From contig VXAY01005020.1 of assembly GCA_013399855.1 (NCBI GenBank), forward strand, positions 186,001 to 250,000: a DNA stretch of 64,000 bases, written 5' to 3'. This DNA is from Oxyruncus cristatus (Eukaryota; Chordata; Aves; Passeriformes; Cotingidae). Position 1 is the first letter of the stretch; the number at the start of each line of letters is the position of its first letter. Below are positions 38,613 through 49,612 of the stretch, piece by piece. The notes below the pieces were generated by a model that worked only from the letters and a program-made list of their open reading frames with translations, ran no database searches and was not told where the DNA came from. Made by a program: the position numbers and the translations under genes.

Positions 38613-41600
38613 AACTTGCTGGATGCATTTTGTGTTTTACTTTTCTAAAGTGTAGATAGTTCTAATGAACGTTTATACATCTTACCAATGTAAGATGAAG
38701 AACAGATGTAATAAAGACCAAATCCTTACTGGTAGGGTTTAGTACAGCTGCTATAAACTGCCCCACTTTCAAGGGCATTACTCTGTATCCTACCAAAAGG
38801 ACATCTAATCACAGGTTTATGAGGATGTGTTTAGTTAAAAGTAGGCCAAGCTTTTTAATAATTCTTTCCTTTCTACTTTGCCAGTGATCTCAATTTAGCT
38901 ACAAAATTGACTGCCAGAGTTGTGGAAAACTGGTAACTAAACAAGGGTTGAAAAACAAAACTGTTCACAATTTAGACATTTGAAGTGGTGGTGAGAGACA
39001 AATACACATATGCCAGTAGAGGATACTGAACATTTTTCTTCAGTGATTCTGAACTTTGGAGGTGCTGGCATCATTCTCAAACAGCAGATCTACACACAAT
39101 ATTCTGTGCAGTTTGTAACAAAATCCTAATTTGCAATCTGCCAAGTACTGGGTGAGAGACAAGTTTCAGATGTTTTTTCACATTATTTCTAAATCTATCC
39201 TTGATTCAATTTTGCTTGCAAGATAACATTTTGTGTAGTTCTCATTCCCAGCTGAAAGAGTTTCTGCATATCTAAGTGTGAAAATACGGACTAACGACAG
39301 CTCTTTATGTTATATTTTAGCATTACATACTAATAGGATGCTCATTTAAAAGTGGTGTGGTTTGTTGACTGGGTGGAAGATGCAATTGTACGTGTAAGTT
39401 ATATAAGGATTACATCAGCCTTACAATATGTTTTGCCTGGCTTTGATGGGACAATGAAGTATTAGGCCCCATAAATTTTGGAAAGTTTTGTTTGGTCTCA
39501 GTTAAATAAAGAGTTCTAGATAAACAACTTTATAGACAGAACATTACCCACAGAATTAGTACACTGTGCAGACAGTACTTGGTATCCTCCTTCACCCTCT
39601 CTTCAACAGCTACTTTTCAATCTTCTAGTTCATCACATGAAAACATGGAAACTGTGACACAGACTAAGACAAAGGGGCCAGAGTCTCTTGCAATGTGCTC
39701 ATATTTCTCATCCTGTGGCCAGTTCCTGAGCCCACTGCCACCCACAGCAGAAAATATCAACACTTTCTGGGCAGCACTTTAAAAAATTCCCTGCAGGGGC
39801 AGCTGGAACAATACCCTTGGATTGTGAAGAAGCTGATGACGGGCACTGCCAGAGCACTGGGACTCTTACAGACCCTTCTGATGTTTCTAGGCTGATTAGT
39901 GTCCAATGGAAGCGCAACTGCTACTTCTACAGTGGAGTTTTTCAAGTGGAGACTACTGCTCGTGCAGCATTTAATATCAATGTGATGGATTAACTTTAAT
40001 GTATTTTTTGGAACTATATTGATTTCCTAAGTTATTACGAAAAAAAAAAAAAGTGACAGTAACCCTAAATGTAAACTGTAATTAGAAGGCCAAGTAGCTG
40101 TAGACAGTTTCCCTCTTTGGAATACCGTCCCCAGAGAAGTTTATAGGAATTTTTCATTGGCTTCCCTACTACCAATTTTTGCCTTTTTGTGCGAAATATG
40201 AAGTTATTTCTATCCCAGGCAATTGGGTCTCTGAACATACCTGAAAATGTCTAAAGCTTGAACTACAATGTTGGATCTGTCCCGGTGAAACATGGCTATG
40301 GCAGTGAAAACTGGGCAAACTTATTCCAATCACCAAATACTAGAGTTTAAAAAAAGTAAAAATCTTTCCACTTCTGTGTGCTGTGTTCAAATGCCTTACA
40401 CTAGAAGTAGTGAAAACAAAATCTGTGCAATGCTGCCTTTCCTTTCATTTTAAATAGTGTCAATTTTTGGCCTTATAGCAAAACTTCTGTCAGTGTTCTG
40501 GATATACAATATCCTCATTTGGTAAATATGAATATATATATATATACATCCGAATATATATATTTCTGTATGAATATACATGTATACTGAATATATGTAT
40601 ATATATAATATATGGATTCACTTCACAAATAACTTCTTACCTACACAGAGTGAATCTTTAGAGCAGAATTTTGAACACTTCAGTACAATCTGTATGGACC
40701 TTAATATTGTTTTCATTTGAAGAGAAAAAGAACCTTTTAAATCTGTACTTGAATGAAAATGGTATCACTGCAAACATGACTGTGTGTTATCAATAATGAG
40801 GTCAAGTACAGTAACCATTAAGCACAGGAAATAAACAGAAACTACTTAAAGAGCAAATAAAACACAGACACAGATTTTCTAACTGCCAGCTGTTCAAGCC
40901 AAATATTTTTACAACAACTGACCTCACACTTCTCGGTCATGGATGATTCAGGGACGCCACACTAGATGTACAAATGTGCACAGTAGTGTAGTCTGAAATA
41001 ATACAATTAAATAAAATGACAGTCACTATTTGGACAGGATATGCAATGAAGATCTAAATATTTTCTGCTTCAGAATGAGAAAGGTCAAAAGGATCAGTGT
41101 CTTGCAGTGCTGTGTAACATTAACTTATTGCTAGGACAAAGGAAGAGTTGGTCAATATTTCACTACTATTAAATCAGGTCTTTTTTTTTTTTATGACAGC
41201 CATCAAACTCGATTTTGCTATATTTTAATGCTACTGGTGAGATCAAGAAACCGGTAGGTCACAGAGGACTGTGTCACAGGACTAATCAGAAGGCAGAGAG
41301 CAGTAACATGGGATATGAAAATCTCTAGGCTTTTCTCCAAACAAAATGTTTAAGTTGTCTGTTTTAAGAGGAATAAAATCGGGAGTAAATAAGGGATAAA
41401 CACTTTCCTCTGAATGAAAACTATATACATATTTGTTATCACATGGGAAAAAATTCAATGTTTAAATGTTATGTTTCATTGAAGTGTTAGTTTTAAAACA
41501 TTATAATTAAATGGAAAAACACTTCCTATCTTTTCATGCACTATCCAGAGAGGTGTGACAAAAACCATTTTGATGCATTTGACCAGCAGAAGAATTTGCA

Positions 41601-42187
41601 GGATCTCAAGCCACAATAATTGAATACAGGGGGGTGGAGTTTTCTTCAGACCTTCTAATCCCACAAAATGCAATGAAAATGATCAAATCCACATGGTTAT
41701 TTAGTATTAAGGTAATCTAGAACCATCACCTTTATTAACACAGAAAAGCATGATGCTCTATTTTAAAGAATTGTCTTTCTCTGAAGAGAAATTCACCTTC
41801 AGAAAGCAGGATCCTCCAAGAAGTCCAAGTCAGAGACATACTGTAATTTTGTTTTACCTTACGACCCTGATAATTCCCATTACCAAGAGAGGTGCTTCAA
41901 TGCTTCCTAAAGACCCTACACCAGGAATAAATTTGCAGTGGTTTACCACAGTTGCACCCCACCTCCCGCTAGGCATGCCAAACAGACCTCACTCCCTCTA
42001 GAAAACAGAAATACTTGAAAAAAGTTTTATGTTGAAGCCATCATAATCAATATGAGAAGGGCTTAGGTACCATGAGTGGCACACCAACAGTCTAAGAGAA
42101 ATATATTTTTATTTTTGGTCACTTCAGCAACTTTCTCCTTGTTTTCATTACTCCTCATTTGAGCATATTAGGTACCAATGGTGAGAG
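38613..42187. other. Unique AT-rich non-coding stretch
   Basis: No gene is recognised. It includes an A13-like run near 40041, the TA-rich array at 40529-40614 and a T-rich run near 41180. Confidence 0.6.
40529..40614. repeat. Imperfect (TA)n array
   Basis: TA dinucleotides are interrupted by CATCCGAA, TTTCTGTATGA and ACATGTATACTGA spacers. It looks like a decayed TA microsatellite. It can fold into several short hairpins and is likely to be easily unwound. Confidence 0.85.
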
Positions 42188-42386
42188 ACTATCTACAAGA
42201 CCATGTAGTGACAGGACAAGGGAGATGGTTTCAAAGTGAAAGTAGGTTTAGATTAGATATCAGGAAGAAATTCTTTACTGTGAGGGCAGTGAGACACTGG
42301 AAGAGGTTGCTCAGAGTAGTGGTGGATGCCATATGCACAAGTTTAAGGCCAGGTTGGATGGGGCTTGGCCTACTGGAAGATCCACA
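42188..42386 (+). mobile_element. CR1 fragment truncated at both ends
   Basis: Visible phrases are 'TAGTGACAGGACAAGGGAGA', 'TTTAGATTAGATATCAGGAA', 'GTGAGACACTGGAAGAGGTT' and 'GGTTGGATGGGGCTTGGCC'. The usual last 60 or so bases of CR1, with the ATTCTATG units, are missing, and the sequence passes directly into an oppositely oriented LTR. The junction points to a deletion or nested insertion followed by loss. Confidence 0.9.
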
Positions 42387-42387
42387 G

Positions 42388-42815
42388 TAGTGTGGAGTCT
42401 TCCGGGGGCTGCAGGTGAATTTCTGCTCCTCCACAATCCCCCATGGGCTGCAGGGGCGCAGCTCCCTCACCATGGTCTGCACCACAGGCTGCTGGGGAAC
42501 CTCTGCTCTGGCACCTGGAGCACCTCCTGCCCCTCCTTCTGCACTGACCTTGGTGTCTGCAGGGCTGCTGCTCTCACATGGTCTCACTCCTCTCTCTGCT
42601 GCTGTTTTTTTCACAGTTCTTTTTCCCCTTCTTAAATACATTACGATCAAGGTGCTGCCACAGCCACTGATGGGCTCAGCCTTGGCCAGCAGCGGGTCCG
42701 TCCTGGAGCCAGCTGGCATTGACTTTATTGGGCATGGGAGAAGCATTTGGCATCTCCTCACAGAAGCCACGCCTCTATTCCTCCCACTACTGAAATCTTG
42801 CCTTGCAAACCCTAT
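42388..42815 (-). mobile_element. Truncated ERVL-type LTR (U3 and start of R)
   Basis: On the minus strand it starts near 42815 with a degraded end followed by GGGTTTGCAAGGCAAG, then 'GCTTCTGTGAGGAGATGCC', 'AGCTGGCTCCAGGACGGACC', the promoter core TGTATTTAAGAAGG and 'GACACCAAGGTCAGTGCAGA'. This is the 5' half of the common avian ERVL-type LTR. The 3' half, including the poly(A) signal, is missing where it abuts the CR1. No target duplication can be seen because one end is lost. A long minus-strand frame crossing the LTR and CR1 is a composition by-product, not a protein. Confidence 0.88.
42631..42640 (-). promoter_or_regulatory. TATA-like box of the truncated LTR
   Basis: The minus strand reads TGTATTTAAG followed by AAGGGG, matching the box in the complete LTR at 21490. 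Without the rest of the LTR it could at most act as a cryptic promoter towards decreasing coordinates. Confidence 0.6.
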
Positions 42816-43732
42816 GTATAATGTCACTGCTTCACAGCAGAGTGACAAGGATGAGACACTCATCTTTCTCAAGGAATAGGCAGGCTACCTCAGAAACAGG
42901 GGATTGTCTCCATCAGTGTAAGAATTCACCTCAGATGTTCCAGAAGATAACCTTCTCTTATTTCTACATCCCCAAGTAGATTTCAACTCAGGAATATGGC
43001 AGGCTCTAACACCACGTGGCTCAAAATATTTGTGTGGACTCTACTTAACAACTCCTGGTGATTTTGTTAAATATATCAACACACTATTCTCTCAGGCCTC
43101 CAAGTCCTCTGGAAGGTCCTTCAAATGACCTGCTCATCTGTAGCTTAAGGCTGCAAAACATGCATGGACTTTTAATATTTACTTTTATGAATACTTCTGA
43201 GTGTACTCATAAAAATAATAAAAATCAAAAATTTCCCATGTCATTCTTTGGCTCCTGCATTTTTGCATTTTCTGAATCACCTTTTCTAAAGGAGACCTTT
43301 GTGAAGGGCTACTGCCTTTCCAACAGCAGGTTTTTAACTGACAGTGGAGAAAGGCGAGTAATTCCAAATATGGCAAAATCTGTATGTTGCCTGCATTCCC
43401 TTGAGATGAAGGAATGAATAGGTATAAGTGGCATTACTAATGCTGAGTCATTAAAACCCAAGACAATCCTAGTGCCTGTTGCTGAGCTTCTGGTGTGTTT
43501 TGAAAAACGATTAACGGAGATTATTAAGAGTAATTATTTTATGAGTCCTCCTGGTGTGGATCTATGTGAAAAAAACACTTTTCACACAGTATTTAAGAGG
43601 AAAGGAAAAAAGATTATAGGAAACATTTCTCTCAATGAGGCTCCACAGTTGCTGTCTGTGGATAGTGTAGTTCAGATAAACAAGTCATTTACTCCAGTGC
43701 TGTACACACAGAGAGCAGCTCATCTGATAACA
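42816..43732. other. Unique non-coding stretch
   Basis: No gene or repeat is recognised. The frames at 43058-43417 and 43472-43768 are short, unmatched, and the second runs into a CR1. Confidence 0.55.
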
Positions 43733-44060
43733 CAATCACAGAATGGTTTGAGTTGGAAAAGACCCTAAAGACCATCTAGTATCCACTCTCTGCCACGGGC
43801 AGGGACACCTTCCACTAGACCATGTTGCTCAGAGCCCCATCCAACCTGACCCTGAACACTTTCAAGGATGAGACATCCACAGCTTCTCTGGGCAACCTGT
43901 GCCAGTGCCTCACCACCCTCACAGCAAAGAATTTCTTCCTAATATGAAATCTAAACTTACAGTCTTTCCGTTTGAAGCCAGTGTCTCATGTCTTGTCACT
44001 TCATACTCTTGTAAACAGTCTCTTTACATCTTTCTTGCAGGCTCCCTTCCCCCATATGGT
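43733..44060 (-). mobile_element. CR1 LINE 3' end
   Basis: The plus strand opens AATCACAGAATGGTTTGAG and continues 'GGGCAGGGACACCTTCCACT', 'CATGTTGCTCAGAGCCCCAT', 'GGGCAACCTGTGCCAGTGCC', 'AAAGAATTTCTTCCTAATAT' and 'CATCTTTCTTGCAGGCTCCC'. It is a J/F-like tail, fairly well kept. It covers the same CR1 segment as the plus-strand copy at 42188-42386 and forms an inverted pair with it. Confidence 0.94.
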
Positions 44061-45436
44061 GTCGTGGAAATGGACTGTCTATGGAGAAAAGTGATACTAA
44101 AATCTTTCCTTGCAATCATGTTCAAATTAAATAAATAAATAAAGCACATTTGAAGGCATGAGATGAATATTGTCTTATTTTAGATAAGAAATTAAGACCG
44201 GAATTCATAAAAGCTCCAAATCAACCTTTACACATTTCAGAAAACTCTTATTTTTAAAAATTAATGGTGAGAATTTTCAAGCATGGTTTCGCTGATAAAG
44301 TGTCCACACTCAGACAGACAAAAATGAAGGAAACTCTAGTTCCACCAAAGTCAAGGAATTCCAATCAAGTGCAATTAATTTCAGCAGGTGAAGGAAATAA
44401 TTCTTTTTTCTGTAATTTTTCCCAAACCAGATAAATTATAGGATCTCTGAGACCCCAGTAGAATAGGCAACCACAACAGCAGAGGAAATTCTGGGCAGCT
44501 GCACCACAGCATTCAAGACATGATGCATAGGAAATTGTCTATAGGTTGTAGTAAGCTTGCAGCTTTCACTTCAAGTGCCAATACAGTCAGATGAAAAGTC
44601 CACCTCTAAAGCAAAACTAGGGTTTTTTGCATGAGTTCCAGATTTCTTGTGATTAAAAAAACCCCCATTCATCAAGTTGCTAAAAAAATATTTAGAAGTT
44701 TAGATTCTGAAAAAAACAGGATATTTAGATTTATCAAGAAAACATTTGAGAATATGTATTTTCAAATGCAGTTGCTGTCAACATATAGCTCTAAATATAC
44801 TCATTATACTCAAAATACATGGATTTTGATGCCCTTCAAAAGTAGTGACAGTTGTACCAGGAGCACTTAGAATCCATGACATCTAAATCAGCTTTTCATA
44901 ACTAAGTATGGAATTTCCTGGAAAAGGCAAATATAAGGTGATCATCTGCAAATTGACTTTCCAAACTTCATTAAAAAGTAACTGAAAAGTAACCCTCCAT
45001 TAGACCTCTACATTGAAGACCCAGAGTAAATGTTACTTCTGTGTTTCAGCATCTCAGTTGGCTGACCCAAATTGTTGGTTTATGTTGGCTTAAGGATGCT
45101 TTGGAAGAATAATAACCAAAGCAGGAACAACACAAAGTGAGAATTAATAGTAGAATCTCTACGGACAGTGCTATTGAAAGAATGGAGTAATAATACAATC
45201 AAAAAAAAAAAAAAAGAAGTGAAGAGAAATTACAGTGGAAAATAAGAAATAATGCTGATAAATAGTCATCCTTTCTCCTCCTTCAAAGTGCCAATAGGAT
45301 AACAAGATTCTTCAGAGTTTGATATTCATTTCTAAGGAGTTGTAATTCCAGCTAGTTTGGATGTTTATCTCCAGCTCCTGGGAAAACTGAGAAGTGTATG
45401 AAATGTCATCTGAAGGTCAGCTGAACACAGCTCAAT
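44061..45436. other. Unique AT-rich non-coding stretch
   Basis: Includes a short TAAA run near 44130 and an A-run near 45202. No gene or dispersed repeat is recognised. Confidence 0.6.
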
Positions 45437-45618
45437 TAATCATAGAACCACAGAATCATTAAGGTTGGAAAAGACCTCCAAGGTAATTGAGGCCCCTTTT
45501 GACTAAAGAGCACCATGTCAACTAAACCATAGCACACAGTGCCATATCCAGTCATTTCTTGAACATTTCCTGGGATGGTGACTTCACCACTTCCCCAGGC
45601 AGCCTGTCACAAATATAA
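45437..45618 (-). mobile_element. CR1 LINE 3'-end fragment, Y-like type
   Basis: The plus strand starts ATCATAGAACCACAGAATCA with two terminal units. It continues 'AAGGTTGGAAAAGACCTCCA', 'CATATCCAGTCATTTCTTGA', 'GGGATGGTGACTTCACCACT' and 'CCCCAGGCAGCCTGTC'. It is the same tail type as the copies at 20.5 and 23.9 kb. Confidence 0.92.
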
Positions 45619-47267
45619 TAAGTGATGTTAAATCTCAGATCTCATTTAGAGTGTAATTTTTGATTTAGGGCAGAAGCTTGCATGATCTTGAAAGAAAAAA
45701 AAAGTAAAATGTGGTCTGTTTTATTCAGCGATATATTTTTTTCAGGTCAAGATATATCAATTTTTCTTTAAAACTTGATATATTACTGAACCAATTCTCT
45801 GCTCATAAGAGTTCATCCAAACTTGGTGTCAGAGTAGGTGATGAAGAAGGAAAACCAAATCGAGTCAAGCCACTTATTGGAATCAAACCACTTTGCTCCA
45901 TCCTTCCCTACTAATTAGGGCAGAGATCTGAAGGCAAAGGAACCTCTGTGCCCCACGCAGACCATGTCTGAAATATGGACATCCATGCTGCTGAGAGGAG
46001 TGGGAGGAAAGAGTATTTATCCCCACCACTCCAGGGTGTGAAGAGTTGATATAGTCTTTTCCATAGAACCTCTAGGGTTCTGAATGAAAGCCTGAAACAG
46101 AACAGCTAATTGTTGTGGAAAAAAAAAAAAAATCCATTAGAAATTTACATATCTGTAGAAAAAGAAAGTATTGATACCCAAATTACGTTTAATCATATGA
46201 TATTTACGGTACTGTGGAAGAAACAATTGGGTCATCTAAAATAATGATTTAAATGATCACATTGTACTGTCTTGATTGCAACTGATTTTCCCTTAGTTTC
46301 CCCTCTTCTCAGTTTATACCCACTAAGACAAAGCCAGTTCAAGGTCTTGACTTCATCCACCCCCAGTGTTTCCCTGTTACTACAGTAGAAACAATGAAGA
46401 GATGAAAAAAAAATCCTTTTCCCAACAGGTCACTCCCATATTATACTCCAGAGGGCACCCATGAATGAATGGCAAATGGCCACTCAGAGAGTTGCCAAAT
46501 ACCATTAATCAATGCACCAATGTGGCAACATTGAGCTTTGTGACAGGCATGATTTAATCTATTGTTTGGTAATCATCCTCATCTATGGACATTCTGTAGT
46601 TCTTATAAACCCAAGAATTATTGTTATCCTTTTGGAGCAGAACACTTTGAGAATGTCTTACTCAATAATCACAAATTGCTCTTTTCTTCGGTCAAAGAGG
46701 TAACCATTTCATGATTATTTGAGAGAACAGATTCTGTCAGATAGACCTAACAGTGCCTGCTTTGTCTCATTGAATACTACGTTACCCCAACCAGCCCTCC
46801 CAAACCTCCACGTAATCTTCACGTTGGAAGTTTCTCACTAGGAACACTGGATAATAATGCCATTCATCCACTGTCTGATTCAGATTTAATAACTGGAATG
46901 ACTTACCCTCCAATTAAAGAGCAATGCTACTTCTGGTGTTTATTGTTCCTGTGATTTATGACCTAATACCATAAAATACCAAAAAAACCCCAAACTTATC
47001 TCTTCAGTATGCAATAGTTAGTGCATTACTTCATCTTTGAATTTATCTTCTGAATTACAACAAATTATGCATTTGATGAAGGAAGGAGTGAATAATGTTT
47101 CATGTTTCAGAATGTGCACACTCAAAAATTTTTAAATATTCTGAATTTATGCTGAGACAAGATCTGGGGATGAAACTCTCATTTACAACATTTCAGATTG
47201 CAAAGTAGAAGCCTATGTAACTAGATACTTTCAAATATTGAAATGCCAGCTACAAAAGAAAATGGGA
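45619..47267. other. Unique AT-rich non-coding stretch
   Basis: An A-run lies near 46120. No gene, repeat family or RNA gene is recognised. Confidence 0.6.
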
Positions 47268-47422
47268 GAACTTGTGGAGTCTCCTTCCCTGGAGATATTC
47301 CAGAACAATCTGAACAGAATCCTGTACCATGTGCTCCAGGACAACCCTACTTGAGCAGGGTGGTAGAACCAGATGATCCACTGTGATCCCTGCCAACCTT
47401 ACCCATCCTGTGATTCTATGAA
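47268..47422 (+). mobile_element. CR1 LINE 3'-end fragment
   Basis: The phrases 'GGAGTCTCCTTCCCTGGAGA', 'TGGTAGAACCAGATGATCCA' and 'TGATCCCTGCCAACCTTACC' followed by CCTGTGATTCTATGAAA give the plus-strand 3' end of a CR1 with a tail wording different from the J/F-like copies. Confidence 0.9.
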
Positions 47423-49175
47423 ATATCAGCAGAAAGCAGCAGCACTTGTTCAGATAATTCAAATTTAGCTAGGCATGTGCAAATTAGGAGACCTGATGAA
47501 ACTGTTCTTTGCTGGCAAAACTAATTTCCTCTATTTTCAATTGCTCAGCTTATCTTTTTAAGTTCCTTATCAATGCCTGTTTTACTAATGAAATTCTTGC
47601 ATTATTCAAAATATTATTTTACTTCTCAAATCACTTGTGGACATAAACTGAAATTGTTATCCACCTGTGATGCAAATTAGAACTGGAAAATTGGACCATC
47701 CGTCTTAAGTACTGTGTATTTTTCTAGTTAAAAGATCTCAGTTTTGGTATCATTTACAGAGTTGCACTGTACACTTACAGTTTTTCCATATCTGGGCCGA
47801 AATATTCTGCACACAGCTCATTTAACCTGCTGGTCTTCTCAGGCCAAATGACCGAGCAAAGCCAGAGAGAAAAGCTCTGCCAAACTGAAAAAAATCTCAT
47901 TTATTTATCAATTTCCAGTCTCATGACTCAACCATAAGACATCCTGCCAACATAATAGTAAAGTTGTTCAGGAGACAGAATAATGTGACCTATATTTGTA
48001 CTTTTAGAAACAGGTAATAGTTCAAAAAATTGTATGGATTCAAGCATTGTGCTTTGAGTAGTACAAGCTGTACTTAAGCATATAAAAAGCATTTTTAACA
48101 TTTGAAATTGATCAGCCTCTAAAATGATTTACACTGTTACTATATTTGCATTGTTAATTTTGATATTGCTCTCCACATTTTTGTCCCTGCTTCACTGATA
48201 AGTTTACATCATTATGAACGGGAATTTGAAACTTCATCATCTGTTTTAAGGATACTACTTAAGTTATTTTACTATTTTACTATTGCTGTGCCATCTTGCT
48301 CATCTTATCCATAATTTCTCTTCCCTAGAACTGTTTCTTTCTGTTCTCTTCTGACTCCTGTTGTGTTTAGTCTCTTTCCCTTTGTGGAACAATAGCTCTA
48401 CGATTCCATGTGGAAACCGGTTGTTCACAGGTTTCAAAACCAGGTGGTATGAACACCACAGGAGTAAGTTATTTTAAAAGATTACCTGAGAATCTTTACA
48501 AAAGATACAATTTCTCTGCACTTTTGCACTTGTACTCTCCAGCCCACAATATAGCTTGTTTGAACACATTATCAATCAATCCTAACCAGGTTTACGGGGC
48601 ATTTCTGTGCAATTCCAAGTGTAAAGTCACAATCAAGTGACAAGTTTTCTGGGCTGTTTGACAAAACTCTTTAAGTGCTGAAGATTTAAAAGAATATTGG
48701 ATTATTTGTTTGTTTACTTTTGAGAAAGCCTGTAACCTGTATTTACACTGCAGAACAGATGCTCTTCCTGGTATGCCCCAAGGCTTAGGTCCCCAGACTC
48801 ACACTGGCAGAGTCTGGAAGAGATGCAGTGGTGCACCTTTTCTTCCATGCCCTGTACTTCCTCTGCAAGTGAAGAGTCACGTTGTGTTTCCATAGGTCTG
48901 CCAGTCCAGACAGTTGAGGATATCTGTGAAATGCAAAGTTTACTTGTCTTAATACACTTTAAAAGGGAGTAATTTCTTCAGGGTTTTGCAGATCTGTTGA
49001 ACTAGCTTTTCCCTAAGTCTGGCCTACCTGTATCAGCACTGTTTTCTGAAGACTGGTGATAACCACAGGGATATTGGGAAAAGAAGGAATAAGTACCCAG
49101 GGCATCAACACATTCCCTTATTAACTCTCTCTGAGATGCTCTGGACTGCCTGAGGCAAACTAGGGCTGCCAGACC
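47423..49175. other. Unique AT-rich non-coding stretch
   Basis: No gene or dispersed repeat is seen. A perfect 8-bp hairpin (CCAGACTC, 9-nt loop) lies at 48793-48817. Open frames are under 80 codons. Confidence 0.6.
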
Positions 49176-49612
49176 ATAGATTCGGAGAATGGTTTGGGTT
49201 GGAAGGGACCTCAAAGATCATCTAATTCCAACTCCACTGCCATTGACAGGGACACCTTTCACCAGACCACGTTGCTCAGAGCTCCATCCAACCTGGCCTT
49301 GGACACTTCCAGGGATGGGGCAGCCACAGCTTTCCCAGGAAACCTGTGCCACTATCTCATCACCCTCATGGTAAAGAATTTCTTCCTGTTACCTCATCTA
49401 AACCCACTCTCTGTCAGTTTGAAACCATTCCCTGCTGCCCTGTCACTACAGGCCCTTGTAAATAGTTTCCTTCTCTCTCCATCTTTCTTGTAGTTTCCCT
49501 TCAGGTACTGGGAGGCCACAGTTAGGTCACCCCAAAGCCTTCTCTTTTCCTGGCTGAACAATCCAAATTCTCTCAGCCTTTTCTCATAGGAGAGGTGCTC
49601 CAAGCACAGGAC
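49176..49612 (-). mobile_element. CR1 LINE 3' end with ORF2 C-terminus remnant
   Basis: The plus strand opens with a slightly decayed terminal unit (CATAGATTCGGAGAATGG) and then 'TTTGGGTTGGAAGGGACCTC'. It continues through 'GACACCTTTCACCAGACCAC', 'AAGAATTTCTTCCTGTTACC' and 'CTCTTTTCCTGGCTGAACAA'. The minus-strand remnant MEHLSYEKRLREFGLFSQEK is the ORF2 C-terminus. It is one of the better preserved copies here but is 5'-truncated. Confidence 0.96.

Noticed and set aside
42231..42872. 213-codon minus-strand open frame and the 154-codon plus-strand frame overlapping it
   Set aside because: The minus frame runs through LTR and then antisense CR1, so it is a chimera of two unrelated repeats. The plus frame is the shadow of the LTR.
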